This document shows, piece by piece, positions 1 to 7,190 of a stretch of DNA of 10,669 bases. Every line of letters starts with the position of its first letter. The stretch's first letter is position 1. Below the pieces are notes generated by a model that did no database searches, was not told the DNA's origin, and saw only the letters and a program-made list of their open reading frames with translations. The stretch covers positions 1 to 10,669 of the forward strand of contig DHIV01000111.1 in the NCBI GenBank assembly GCA_002403995.1. The letters are read 5' to 3'. Source of the DNA: Gallionella sp. UBA4737 (GTDB lineage Bacteria; Pseudomonadota; Gammaproteobacteria; Burkholderiales; Gallionellaceae). Both the position numbers and the translations under genes were made by a program.

Positions 1-38
1 TGCATCGACCGGTTGAAATCGCAGTCGATACCGGCCAT
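1..38 (-). CDS. possible start of a downstream gene (partial, runs off the left edge)
   Basis: An ATG at 38-36 lies 5 bp after the rep stop codon (46-44) and opens a frame of 12 codons with no stop before the window ends. The visible peptide reads MAGIDCDFNRSM. I do not recognise it. The short spacing after rep would fit a translationally coupled next gene, and a weak purine stretch (GGAA, inside the rep stop region) lies about 8-11 bases upstream. With so few codons this could be chance, so the call rests on position only. Confidence 0.3.
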   Translation of the reverse strand, partial: MAGIDCDFNRSM

Positions 39-43
39 AGTAA

Positions 44-2041
44 TCATTCCGTTACTGGTTTATTCAACATCGCCTTCAACTTCGCCAACTTATCCATGCC
101 TTCGTTTTTGCTCACAGTGGGCACAGCGTCCGCGTGGCCGCCCGCATAGACCAATTCATCCTCCGGCATCTCTTCCAGGAAACGGCTCGGCTCGCAGGCC
201 AGCCAGTCCTTGCCGCGCTTACGGCGGTTGCAGTAGCTGACCTGCAGGCTGCGCTCGGCGCGCGTGATGCCGACGTACATCAGGCGGCGCTCTTCCTCGA
301 TCTGCTTTTCGTTGCTGTCGCGGAACGGCAAAATCTCTTCTTCCGCGCCGATGATGAACACGTGCGGGAATTCCAGTCCCTTGGCGGCATGCAGCGTGGA
401 CAGCGAAACGGCATCCGGCTCCTGGTCCTTGCCTTCCAGCATGTTGATCAGCGCGATGGTCTGCACCATCGCGATCAGTGATTTCTCGTCTGCTTCGGCC
501 TTGCGCTTGAGCCAGCCGATGAAGTCCTCGACATTCTTCCACTTGGTCTCGGCCTGGCGCGGGTCGTGCGAGTCATACAACCAGGTCTCGTAATTGATCG
601 CGCGCAGCAATTCGTCTAGCAATTCGCCGCACGGGTCCTTATCGGCGCGGTCCTGTATGCGGTTTATGAAGTTGCAGAACAGCATCAGCTCCTCGTATTG
701 GCGGGCCTGCACCTGATCCCGGATGTGCGTTTCGAACGCCGCCTCGAACAGGCTGATGTGGCGCTCTCCGGCGTAGCTGCCGAGCTTCTCCAGCGTGGTG
801 TTGCCGATGCCGCGCTTCGGCGTCGTGATCGCGCGGATGAAGGCCGGATCGTCGTCGGGGTTGGCGATCAGCCGCAAATAGGCGGTGATATCCTTGATCT
901 CGGCGCGGTCGAAGAACGATGTGCCGCCGCTGACGGTATATGGAACGCGCTGCGCGCGCAGTTGCTCCTCGAACGCACGCGACAGGTGATTGCTGCGGTA
1001 CAGGATCGCATAGTCTGAATATTTGGTGCGGTGCTCGAACTTGTGCGACATCAGCTTCATCACCACGCTTTCGGCCTCGTGCTCGTCGTCGCGCGCCGCG
1101 TAGATGCGTATCGGATCGCCGATGCCGTGGTCGCTCCACAGCTTCTTCTCGAACACCTTGGTGTTGTGGTTGATCAGGTGATTCGCCACCTTGAGGATGC
1201 GCTGCGAGGAACGGTAGTTCTGCTCCAGCTTGATGACGCGCAGCTGGGGATAGTCGTTGCGCAGGTTATGCAGGTTCGCGATGCTGGCGCCGCGCCAGGC
1301 GTAGATCGATTGATCGTCATCACCGACTACGGTAAGCGCGGCGCGCATGTCTGCCAGCAGCTTGATCAGCTGGTACTGGCAATCGTTGGTGTCCTGATAT
1401 TCGTCCACCAGCAAATAGCGCAGCTTCAACTGCCAGCGCAGCAAGGCTTCGGGATGCTGCTTGAACAGTACCACCGGAAGATGGATCAGGTCGTCGAAGT
1501 CCACCGCCTGATAGGCGCGCAGGGTTTCCTGATAGCGCGAGTAGATGCGCGCATGAATTTTGGTTATATCATTATCGGCAACAAGTGCAGCCTGTTCCGG
1601 CGACACGAAGGCAGATTTCCAGTTCGATATCTGCGTCTGCATGTCGCGGATCTCCTGCTTGTCGGCGGAGTTGCTCAGTTCGCTGAATATCTTCCAGGTG
1701 TCGCTGCTGTCGAAGATCGAGAACTGGGGTTTGTAGCCCAGCAGCTTGGCCTCTGCGCGCAGGATGTTCATGCCCAGCGAATGAAAGGTGCTCACCACCA
1801 GACCTTTGGAATTGGTGTTCTTCAGCAAGTCGCCGACGCGTGCCCGCATCTCGTTGGCGGCCTTGTTGGTGAATGTGATCGCGGCGATGTTGCGCGGCTC
1901 GTAACCGCATTCGTTCACCAGATAGGCGACCTTGTGGGTGATGACGCGCGTCTTGCCGCTGCCCGCGCCGGCCAGCACCAGCAAAGGGCCGTCGAGGTGC
2001 GTAACGGCTTCGCGTTGCACTGCGTTGAGCTTGCTTAACAT
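44..2041 (-). CDS. rep: ATP-dependent DNA helicase Rep (UvrD/Rep superfamily 1A)
   Basis: This is a 3'-5' single-stranded-DNA translocase and helicase of the Rep/UvrD/PcrA group, which helps replication forks pass protein roadblocks and restarts stalled forks. The helicase motifs are visible in order: Walker A AGAGSGKT at residues 24-31, motif Ia ITFTNKAANEM at 55-65, Walker B VDEYQDTN at 212-219, motif III with GDDDQSIYAWRG at 240-251, motif IV EQNYRSS, motif V STLHAAKGLEF, and motif VI RRLMYVGITRAERSL near the C-terminus. The protein is 665 aa, close to E. coli Rep (about 673), so it is full length. The ATG start at 2041 places the Q-motif-like LNAVQREAV correctly at the N-terminus. There is no obvious Shine-Dalgarno. 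Rep fits better than UvrD because of the length and the short C-terminal tail, but the two are close relatives. The next gene upstream, the DUF3025 gene, is 196 bp away. Confidence 0.93.
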   Translation of the reverse strand: MLSKLNAVQREAVTHLDGPLLVLAGAGSGKTRVITHKVAYLVNECGYEPRNIAAITFTNKAANEMRARVGDLLKNTNSKGLVVSTFHSLGMNILRAEAKLLGYKPQFSIFDSSDTWKIFSELSNSADKQEIRDMQTQISNWKSAFVSPEQAALVADNDITKIHARIYSRYQETLRAYQAVDFDDLIHLPVVLFKQHPEALLRWQLKLRYLLVDEYQDTNDCQYQLIKLLADMRAALTVVGDDDQSIYAWRGASIANLHNLRNDYPQLRVIKLEQNYRSSQRILKVANHLINHNTKVFEKKLWSDHGIGDPIRIYAARDDEHEAESVVMKLMSHKFEHRTKYSDYAILYRSNHLSRAFEEQLRAQRVPYTVSGGTSFFDRAEIKDITAYLRLIANPDDDPAFIRAITTPKRGIGNTTLEKLGSYAGERHISLFEAAFETHIRDQVQARQYEELMLFCNFINRIQDRADKDPCGELLDELLRAINYETWLYDSHDPRQAETKWKNVEDFIGWLKRKAEADEKSLIAMVQTIALINMLEGKDQEPDAVSLSTLHAAKGLEFPHVFIIGAEEEILPFRDSNEKQIEEERRLMYVGITRAERSLQVSYCNRRKRGKDWLACEPSRFLEEMPEDELVYAGGHADAVPTVSKNEGMDKLAKLKAMLNKPVTE

Positions 2042-2237
2042 TCGGTGGGACTTAACTTTTCAAGATACTGGGGATGGAAGAGATATTGCGCAAGGCCGCT
2101 ATGATACCAAAACTGGACGACATCTTCTGATCACTTCCAGGAAATCAAAATGGAGGGCGGGCTATGCCCGCCGGAATCAGTTGTCGGGCAAGGCCCGCCC
2201 TGCGATCACTGCTGTTACTTGGTTGAATTGAAATTTC
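2042..2237. other. spacer between the DUF3025 gene and rep
   Basis: This 196 bp spacer holds a REP-like pair of hairpins (2156-2199, listed separately) and presumably the rep promoter. I see no convincing -35/-10 pair and no hairpin followed by a T-run that would mark an intrinsic terminator for the upstream DUF3025 gene. Confidence 0.6.
2156..2199. repeat. REP-like double hairpin (short copy)
   Basis: Two perfect hairpins sit close together. The first has the 7 bp stem GGCGGGC (2156-2162), loop TAT and GCCCGCC (2166-2172). The second has the 5 bp stem CGGGC (2185-2189), loop AAG and GCCCG (2193-2197). The left arm of the first can also pair with GCCCGCC at 2193-2199, so two folds compete. 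Its sequence matches the flanks of the element at 4652-4717, so the two are copies of one repeat family. The function is unknown. Such elements commonly stabilise or attenuate transcripts between genes. Confidence 0.65.
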
Positions 2238-3065
2238 CTATCCGCGCCTGCCGGGACGAAAATACGCAGTGTTGTCGTAATACACAGCACAGTCGTTGTC
2301 CGCCGCCCATCCCGGCACGCCGAGCAAAGGCACGGGGGAAAGATCGCGGGTGCTGCGGCAATATTCCGGCATGGCAAGATAATCCGCCAACAGACTGTCC
2401 AAATGCTTCAATTGCTGTGCCGGCGGCCAACTGAAAAACGCGGGTTCCACCGCCAGCAGCAACCCTTGTGCTGTCATGCCGACATAGGGTTGCAGCGCCT
2501 TCTCATACAGGCCGTGGCCAACAAGATAAAACCCCATCGCTGCCCTCACCTGTTCGCGCCGTTGCCAGAACAGTTCCTTCCACTTGAAATTTCGCAACAA
2601 CTCAGCCAATTCCGCATCGGCATATACCACGATCACGCCGGATTCATCGAACAGGGTATTCACGTCGCGCACCGCTCCGCGCCCGGTTTGGCCTGACGCA
2701 TTTTCTTCCATCAGCGCATGGTAATGGCGCGCATTGAGGGCGGCCTTGGTCTTGGGGAAGGTCAGCCACACCAGCGCATTGAGCAGGTCATGCCAATTAT
2801 GTTCCCGCATCTGCACCTCGCCAGTGAGATAGCAGCGCGGCTCGTATTGCGCTTCGAGCGGCAACTTTCCGCGTTGCTGCGCCACAAAGCGCAGCGGCGC
2901 TCCGCTCCGGACGGTGATGGGTGGATGATGTGCTGCAAGCAGCGCATTGCAATCGTCCAGCGTGGGGAAACATTCTAACTCAAGTTCGGCGAGCACCGGA
3001 TGCAGCGGAGCGAACAATGGCGATCGCAGCAATGCTGCCTTGTTCCATTCGAGAGTCTGTTTCAT
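2238..3065 (-). CDS. DUF3025 family protein
   Basis: A 275 aa protein of unknown function that I assign to DUF3025, a family of mostly proteobacterial cytoplasmic proteins. Recognisable family-like stretches are YLTGEVQMREHNWHDLLNALVW, with its conserved NWHDLLNALVW core, followed by TFPKTKAALN, and a late segment on nucleophile-free loops with PLLGVPGW. There is no signal peptide or membrane segment. The frame is open far upstream inside chrA. The right start is the ATG at 3065-3063, because it forms a TGATG junction sharing one base with the chrA stop (3067-3065), and the protein begins MKQTLEWNKA as a normal N-terminus. The upstream Shine-Dalgarno is weak, so translation is probably coupled to chrA. 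The juxtaposition with a chromate transporter is suggestive but gives no function. Confidence 0.82.
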   Translation of the reverse strand: MKQTLEWNKAALLRSPLFAPLHPVLAELELECFPTLDDCNALLAAHHPPITVRSGAPLRFVAQQRGKLPLEAQYEPRCYLTGEVQMREHNWHDLLNALVWLTFPKTKAALNARHYHALMEENASGQTGRGAVRDVNTLFDESGVIVVYADAELAELLRNFKWKELFWQRREQVRAAMGFYLVGHGLYEKALQPYVGMTAQGLLLAVEPAFFSWPPAQQLKHLDSLLADYLAMPEYCRSTRDLSPVPLLGVPGWAADNDCAVYYDNTAYFRPGRRG

Positions 3066-4429
3066 CACGTCGCCAGCTGATAAGCCAATCCTGCCGCCCC
3101 GCACCCCAGAATGACCGGAATGATGCCAACCCGGTAACGTAACAGCGCAAGCAATGCCGCTACAGCCAGCAGCACGGAGAACCACTCGAAATATCCCTTG
3201 AAACCTTGCGGCCACATCACATGGTAGGCGAAGAACACCGCCAGGTTGAGAATCACGCCAACCACTGCCGCCGTGATGCCGGTGAGCGGCGCGGTGAATT
3301 TCAAGTCTCCGTGTGTGCTTTCCACCAGCGGCCCGCCGAGAAAGATGAAGATGAACGATGGCAGAAAGGTGAAGAACGTCACCACTGCCGCCGCGCTCGC
3401 AGCCGCGGGAAACAGCGCACCCGTGCCGAATAATGCCTGGCTCCAGCCACCGACGAAACCGACGAATGCCACCACCATGATCAGCGGTCCCGGCGTGGTT
3501 TCGCCCAACGCCAGCCCGTCCATCATTTGCAACGGTGTCAACCAGTGATAATGTTCGACCGCACCCTGATAGACGTAGGGCAGCACTGCATATGCGCCGC
3601 CGAAAGTCAGCAACGCGGCCTTGGTAAAGAACCAGCCCATCTGCGTGAACGCGTTTTGCCAACCGAATTGCACAACCAGCAGCAGCATCGCCACCGCCCA
3701 GATCGCCACACCTGTCAATGCCACATGCAACAGTCTCCCCCAACCGAAGCGCGCGTGTTCTGGCGTCGGCGTGTCGTCGTCGATCAGCGCCGCGCCAAAA
3801 TCGTCCTTCGCCTTGCCGTGCCCGCCGCCTGTGGCGAATTTTTCCGGCGCGACTTTGCCGCCGGCATAGCCGATCAATCCTGCTGCCAGTACGATGGCGG
3901 GAAAAGGCACGTTGAATGCAAAGATCGCGAGAAACGCGGAAGCCGCTATCGCCCACAACACACCATGCTTCAACGCGCGCAAGCCGATGCGATAGGCGGC
4001 GAACAGCACGATGGCGGTGACCGCCGGCTTGATGCCGTAAAGTATTCCCGCCACTACAGGCACGTTGCCATAGGCGAGATAGATCCACGACAGCGCGATC
4101 AAAATGAACAGCGACGGCAGTACGAACAGCGTGCCGGCGATGATGCCGCCCCAGGTCCTGTGCATCAGCCAGCCGATGTAAACGGCAAGCTGCTGCGCTT
4201 CCGGCCCCGGCAGCACCATGCAGTAATTGAGCGCGTGCAAGAAGCGCCTCTCGGAGATCCAGCGCTTTTTATCGACCAGGTCCTGATGCATGATGGCGAT
4301 CTGCCCGGCCGGTCCGCCGAAGCTGATGAAGCCCAGTTTCAGCCAATACCAGAAAGCCTGGGCCAGCGTGACCGGTTCAGGGGGTAGTGCGTTTGCGTTG
4401 CCGGAAAGTTGTTGCTGCGATGTGTCCAT
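3065..4429 (-). CDS. chrA: chromate efflux transporter, long-chain CHR family
   Basis: An inner-membrane transporter of the CHR family. Characterised members export chromate and protect against Cr(VI), although some homologues have other or unknown substrates. The 454 aa length and two homologous halves mark it as the long-chain type. The first half carries FISFGGPAGQIAIMHQ (residues 34-48), then the family signature around LNYCMVLPGPEAQQLA (67-82). The second half repeats it with LLTFGGAYAVLPYV (273-286) and GLALGETTPGPLIMV (305-319). A hydrophilic linker rich in Asp and Gly (about 191-229) separates the halves, and many hydrophobic helices flank it. The start ATG at 4429 is supported by a very strong Shine-Dalgarno (AAGGAGG, 4434-4440). 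A sigma70-like promoter lies about 95 bp upstream. It is followed directly by the DUF3025 gene. I see no chrB-type regulator in the window, so the trigger for expression is unknown. Confidence 0.9.
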   Translation of the reverse strand: MDTSQQQLSGNANALPPEPVTLAQAFWYWLKLGFISFGGPAGQIAIMHQDLVDKKRWISERRFLHALNYCMVLPGPEAQQLAVYIGWLMHRTWGGIIAGTLFVLPSLFILIALSWIYLAYGNVPVVAGILYGIKPAVTAIVLFAAYRIGLRALKHGVLWAIAASAFLAIFAFNVPFPAIVLAAGLIGYAGGKVAPEKFATGGGHGKAKDDFGAALIDDDTPTPEHARFGWGRLLHVALTGVAIWAVAMLLLVVQFGWQNAFTQMGWFFTKAALLTFGGAYAVLPYVYQGAVEHYHWLTPLQMMDGLALGETTPGPLIMVVAFVGFVGGWSQALFGTGALFPAAASAAAVVTFFTFLPSFIFIFLGGPLVESTHGDLKFTAPLTGITAAVVGVILNLAVFFAYHVMWPQGFKGYFEWFSVLLAVAALLALLRYRVGIIPVILGCGAAGLAYQLAT

Positions 4430-4432
4430 GAC

Positions 4433-4454
4433 TCCTCCTTGGAGAGCACTCCAA
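4433..4454 (-). promoter_or_regulatory. chrA ribosome binding site with abutting 5'UTR hairpin
   Basis: On the minus strand the leader reads TTGGAG (4454-4449), loop TGCT, CTCCAA (4444-4439), then GGAGGAGTC and the chrA ATG. The AAGGAGGA Shine-Dalgarno covers 4440-4433. The perfect 6 bp hairpin ends on the first two bases of the Shine-Dalgarno, leaving GGAGGA free. The ribosome binding site is clear. Any control by the hairpin is speculation. Confidence 0.6.
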
Positions 4455-4521
4455 TCAAGAGCAGGCCTTGGGCGGGGAATCGTCTTGATGCGGGGAGGCT
4501 GCCTTATCCCCGGCGACTGGC

Positions 4522-4550
4522 ATTATCAACACTTCGATAGCAACAATCAA
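4522..4550 (-). promoter_or_regulatory. predicted sigma70-type promoter of chrA
   Basis: On the minus strand, TTGATT (4550-4545) and GATAAT (4527-4522) are separated by exactly 17 bp, matching the -35 and -10 consensus at 4/6 and 5/6 positions. This implies a leader of about 85-90 nt before the chrA ATG. It is the best promoter candidate in this interval, but it is unverified. Confidence 0.5.
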
Positions 4551-4651
4551 GGCATGGTGCAGTTCAAATTCCAGATCAAACGTGAATGATTGTAGGCGGC
4601 TCTGCGTGTGTTGTTGGGACTTCAGCCCCTTACAACCACGGTGTACCCCTT

Positions 4652-4717
4652 GCGGGTGATGCCCGCCGGATCAAGCCTGTCCTGAGCCCGTCGAGGGGTT
4701 GTCGGGCGTAGCCCGAC
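4652..4717. repeat. REP-like palindromic repeat cluster (long copy with inserted unit)
   Basis: The left hairpin is GCGGGT (4652-4657), loop GAT, GCCCGC (4661-4666). The right hairpin is GTCGGGC (4701-4707), loop GTA, GCCCGAC (4711-4717). Both flanks match the element at 2156-2199. Between them lies an extra unit of about 25 bp (about 4674-4698) with CCTGTCCTGAGCCCGTCGA. From memory, that is a variant of a very widespread dispersed palindrome in proteobacteria. It contains no open frame and has no T-run, so it is a repeat and not a classic terminator. Confidence 0.65.
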
Positions 4718-4745
4718 CTACGAAAATTCTTCCACCAAGCTGTTG

Positions 4746-5600
4746 CTAGGGACTGACTTTGACCGGCAAGCCGAGCTTGATTATGCGATCCGCGAAAGCC
4801 TGCAGCTGTTCTGCAGGAAGAGCGGACAGGCGCGGCGCTTCCGCTTGCATCGAGGGACGCGCCAGGCTGTAGAGCAGCACGCCTTGCGGTTTGTGTCCAT
4901 CGCGCAGCAGCGAGGCAATAAATTCGAGATAATCATCCTCGTCCCGGCGCGGAGGCGGTTCGCCGTCCAGCGCGAACCAGCAGGTTTGCAGCCAGGTCGG
5001 GCAACACGCGATCGCGGCGACAAGATTGTCGCGGACTTTGCTCATGCTGATGCGGCTGTTGTTGACGAGTTGCATCCCGACTTCGCTGGCGCGATCCAGT
5101 TTGAACCAGACTTCGCCGTTGATCTTCGCCATGTCGCGCAGGCCTTGCTGGACATCACTGCGATATAGCAGGCTGCCGTTGGTGATCAGCACGGTTTTCA
5201 CGGCTTCCGGCAAAGCAACTTCGCGGCGTACTCGCGCAATCAATGCGATGACCTGGACAAATTCAGCGCAACTGGTCGGCTCGCCGTTGCCGGATAGTGC
5301 GATGTCGTTGATACGCCGCACGCCTTCCGGAACACGGCTTTGCATGAAATCGCCGTGCAGCAATTCATTGAGGAAATCGCGCAGTTCGCTTTCCAGAACG
5401 GCCAAATCTGCCGGTGGAGCTGCACCACGCTTCAGATCGGGCACCTGGCAATAAATGCAGCGCCAGTTGCAGGCGTTGTTGGTATTTAGGTTGATGCCGA
5501 CCGAGACACCGCCGGCACGGCGCGATATCACCGGATAGACGTAACGCAAGGCCGCGCTGTCGCGGTCGTGGTTGATGGTGCTGAGTTTATTTGTGTTCAA
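4746..5600 (-). CDS. radical SAM protein
   Basis: A 284 aa radical S-adenosylmethionine enzyme. The canonical [4Fe-4S] motif CNWRCIYC (CxxxCxxC) places the cluster cysteines at residues 44, 48 and 51, and the SAM-contacting glycine-rich motif appears as LSGNGEPTS (102-110). The substrate is not evident. The family is related in sequence style to the Fe-S oxidoreductases of COG0731, some of which modify tRNA, but I would not assign a reaction. An in-frame ATG exists at 5696, but it lies 89 bp inside nlpD. I chose the TTG at 5600-5598, because it follows the nlpD stop by 7 bp and puts the conserved stretch DRDSAALRYVYPV near the N-terminus, as I recall for related proteins. The Shine-Dalgarno is poor, so the exact start is uncertain. 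It is the last gene of the surE-pcm-nlpD run. Confidence 0.82.
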   Translation of the reverse strand: MNTNKLSTINHDRDSAALRYVYPVISRRAGGVSVGINLNTNNACNWRCIYCQVPDLKRGAAPPADLAVLESELRDFLNELLHGDFMQSRVPEGVRRINDIALSGNGEPTSCAEFVQVIALIARVRREVALPEAVKTVLITNGSLLYRSDVQQGLRDMAKINGEVWFKLDRASEVGMQLVNNSRISMSKVRDNLVAAIACCPTWLQTCWFALDGEPPPRRDEDDYLEFIASLLRDGHKPQGVLLYSLARPSMQAEAPRLSALPAEQLQAFADRIIKLGLPVKVSP

Positions 5601-5607
5601 GTGGGAC

Positions 5608-6537
5608 TCAGGATTTTCCAAGCGGCAGGTATTTCGCCGGGTCAACCGGCTTGCCGTAACGGCGCACTTCAAAATGAAGCTCGACTTGGCTGGCATCGGT
5701 GTTGCCCATCTCGGCGATCTTTTGTCCGCGAGATACGCTCTGTCCTTCTTTCACCAGTATCTTGTCGTTATGCGCATAAGCACTGAGGTAAGTATTGTTG
5801 TGCTTGATGATGATCAGTTTGCCATAACCGCGCAACCCGCTGCCGCTGTATACCACCTTGCCGTTCGCACTGGCCATAACCGGTTGCCCGAGCTTGCCTG
5901 CGATATCGATGCCCTTGCGATTGGCCGATTCGGAAAATTGCCCGATCAATTTACCCTGGGCGGGCAAGCTCCATTCCAGCGCGGGATCCTCGCCAACATC
6001 AGCGCTATCATCGCTTGTGGCACCAGGTTGGCTGACTGGCTTGACTTCCGGTTTGGACAAGTAAACTTTGGCAACCTGTTCCTGAACCTTGTCGATCTGA
6101 GCCATTGCCGCCTCGCTGTAAGGATATTTCACCAGTTTGGGTTGTTCCTTAACCAGGATCTCGATCGGCTTGGCCTCAACCGGGGCAGCGGGAGTGGCAG
6201 TTTTCGATCTGCCCGGAAACAGGCGGATTTCCTGTCCTATGGAGATCACGCTGGGATCCCGTATGCCGTTCGATTCAGCCAGCTCGTGATAATCAAAACC
6301 ATAATTGAACGCGATGCTATAGAGCGTATCGCCTTTTTGCACGACATACGACTTGGGCCGCCAGTCTTTTTCGCGCTGGGAATTTTTGGCCATGGCGGCA
6401 TTTTTTTCAGCTTCAGCGCGCTCATAAACCGGTGCGCGATGTCCATCCGAAGCACAGCCTGCTGACACAGTTGTCATTAGCAACAACGCAATAATCCTGT
6501 TCCGACCGGTGCCTGGATAAAGGGTTTTGATATTCAT
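5608..6537 (-). CDS. nlpD: NlpD-like lipoprotein, LysM plus degenerate M23 (LytM) domain
   Basis: An envelope lipoprotein that in studied bacteria activates the septal amidase AmiC during daughter-cell separation. It has a basic N-terminus, a hydrophobic segment (about 14-25) and a plausible lipobox ending SAGC with Cys28. A LysM peptidoglycan-binding domain follows at about 63-108 (SYVVQKGDTLYSIAFNYG onward), then a Pro/Glu-rich linker, then an M23/LytM domain at about 190-305. The metallopeptidase site is degenerate. Asp211, His256 and His288 remain, but the first zinc His is replaced (Arg207 in NRKGID), and the first His of HxH is Glu286 (ELHFEV). This matches non-catalytic NlpD/EnvC-type activators. 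The 309 aa length fits. The ATG overlaps the pcm stop by 4 bp (ATGA). Confidence 0.9.
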   Translation of the reverse strand: MNIKTLYPGTGRNRIIALLLMTTVSAGCASDGHRAPVYERAEAEKNAAMAKNSQREKDWRPKSYVVQKGDTLYSIAFNYGFDYHELAESNGIRDPSVISIGQEIRLFPGRSKTATPAAPVEAKPIEILVKEQPKLVKYPYSEAAMAQIDKVQEQVAKVYLSKPEVKPVSQPGATSDDSADVGEDPALEWSLPAQGKLIGQFSESANRKGIDIAGKLGQPVMASANGKVVYSGSGLRGYGKLIIIKHNNTYLSAYAHNDKILVKEGQSVSRGQKIAEMGNTDASQVELHFEVRRYGKPVDPAKYLPLGKS

Positions 6538-7190
6538 GCCTTGCCTATCAATAATGGTACGAATTTCACCGGCTCCAGCCGGGTTTCGCGAAATCCGCGC
6601 GCATCGCGTTCAATCAGATATAACCATTGCTCCTGTGTTCCAACCGGCAGCACCATTCTACCACCGACCGCAAGTTGCTCCCGTAACACCTGTGACAGCG
6701 TGGGCGCTGCGGCGGCCATGATGATGCCGTCAAACGGGGCTGTCTCGGGCAAGCCTGCACTGCCATCCGCATATCGCACGCTGACGTTGCGCAACTTCAG
6801 ATCACTCAATTGTTTTCTGGCGCGTTCGTAAAGCGGCTTGATACGCTCCATGGTATAGACCTCGCGCGCCAGTTGTGCCAATACCGCAGCCTGATAGCCG
6901 CAGCCGGTGCCGACCTCCAGCACGCGGCCAAGCGGGGCGCCGGCGCGCAGTACTTCGGTCATGCGCGCCACGATATAAGGCTGGGAAATGGTCTGGTTGT
7001 AATTGATCGGCAGCGACACGTCATCATAGGCGCGGCTCGCCAATGCCTCATCAACAAACAAATGGCGCGGCGCTTCGAACATCGCCGCCAATACCGCTTC
7101 ATCCTTGATGCCCTGTTCGCGCAGCCGCTCGATGAGTCGCGCACGGGTGCGCTGCGAAGTCATGCCGATGCCGTTAAGACTCTTGCTCAT
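6534..7190 (-). CDS. pcm: protein-L-isoaspartate O-methyltransferase
   Basis: This enzyme uses S-adenosylmethionine to methylate L-isoaspartyl residues that arise by protein ageing, starting their repair to normal aspartate in the cytoplasm. The 218 aa length is typical. Visible family features are PRHLFVDEALASRAYDD (41-57), the active-site loop NQTISQPYIVARM (65-77), SAM motif I LEVGTGCGYQAA (91-102), and YADGSAGLPETAPFD followed by an Ala-rich strand. The ATG at 7190 directly abuts the surE stop (0 bp gap). A second in-frame ATG at residue 10 gives an equally plausible N-terminus (MTSQRTRARLIE). Neither has a strong Shine-Dalgarno. The stop overlaps the nlpD start, consistent with the conserved surE-pcm-nlpD operon. 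Confidence 0.94.
   Translation of the reverse strand: MSKSLNGIGMTSQRTRARLIERLREQGIKDEAVLAAMFEAPRHLFVDEALASRAYDDVSLPINYNQTISQPYIVARMTEVLRAGAPLGRVLEVGTGCGYQAAVLAQLAREVYTMERIKPLYERARKQLSDLKLRNVSVRYADGSAGLPETAPFDGIIMAAAAPTLSQVLREQLAVGGRMVLPVGTQEQWLYLIERDARGFRETRLEPVKFVPLLIGKA

Larger units (their letters stand above)
4430..4745. other. gene-free region between the radical SAM gene and chrA
   Basis: This 316 bp stretch has no supportable gene. It contains the chrA ribosome binding site and adjacent hairpin (4433-4454), the chrA promoter (4522-4550) and a REP-like repeat cluster (4652-4717). Since the radical SAM gene ends at 4746 and points the same way, the cluster may also separate the two transcripts. 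No hairpin with a T-run terminator is visible. Confidence 0.65.

Noticed and set aside
1031..2038. 335-codon open frame on the plus strand opposite rep
   Set aside because: It is antisense to all the helicase motifs of rep, shows no recognisable domain, and is explained by the codon bias of a GC-rich gene.
3066..4088. Upstream in-frame extension of the DUF3025 gene into chrA
   Set aside because: The extension translates chrA in the wrong frame, giving an Arg/Gly/Cys-rich sequence. The ATG at 3065 gives the family-like N-terminus.
3527..4387. 286-codon open frame on the plus strand opposite chrA
   Set aside because: The product is rich in Arg, Gln and His, typical of the antisense of a membrane protein gene. 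chrA on the other strand is clearly real.
4652..4717. CRISPR array from closely spaced palindromes
   Set aside because: There are only two unequal hairpins and one insert, with no regular repeat-spacer spacing and no cas genes.
5572..6465. 297-codon open frame on the plus strand opposite nlpD
   Set aside because: nlpD has clear LysM and M23 domains and operon overlaps. The antisense product resembles no family.
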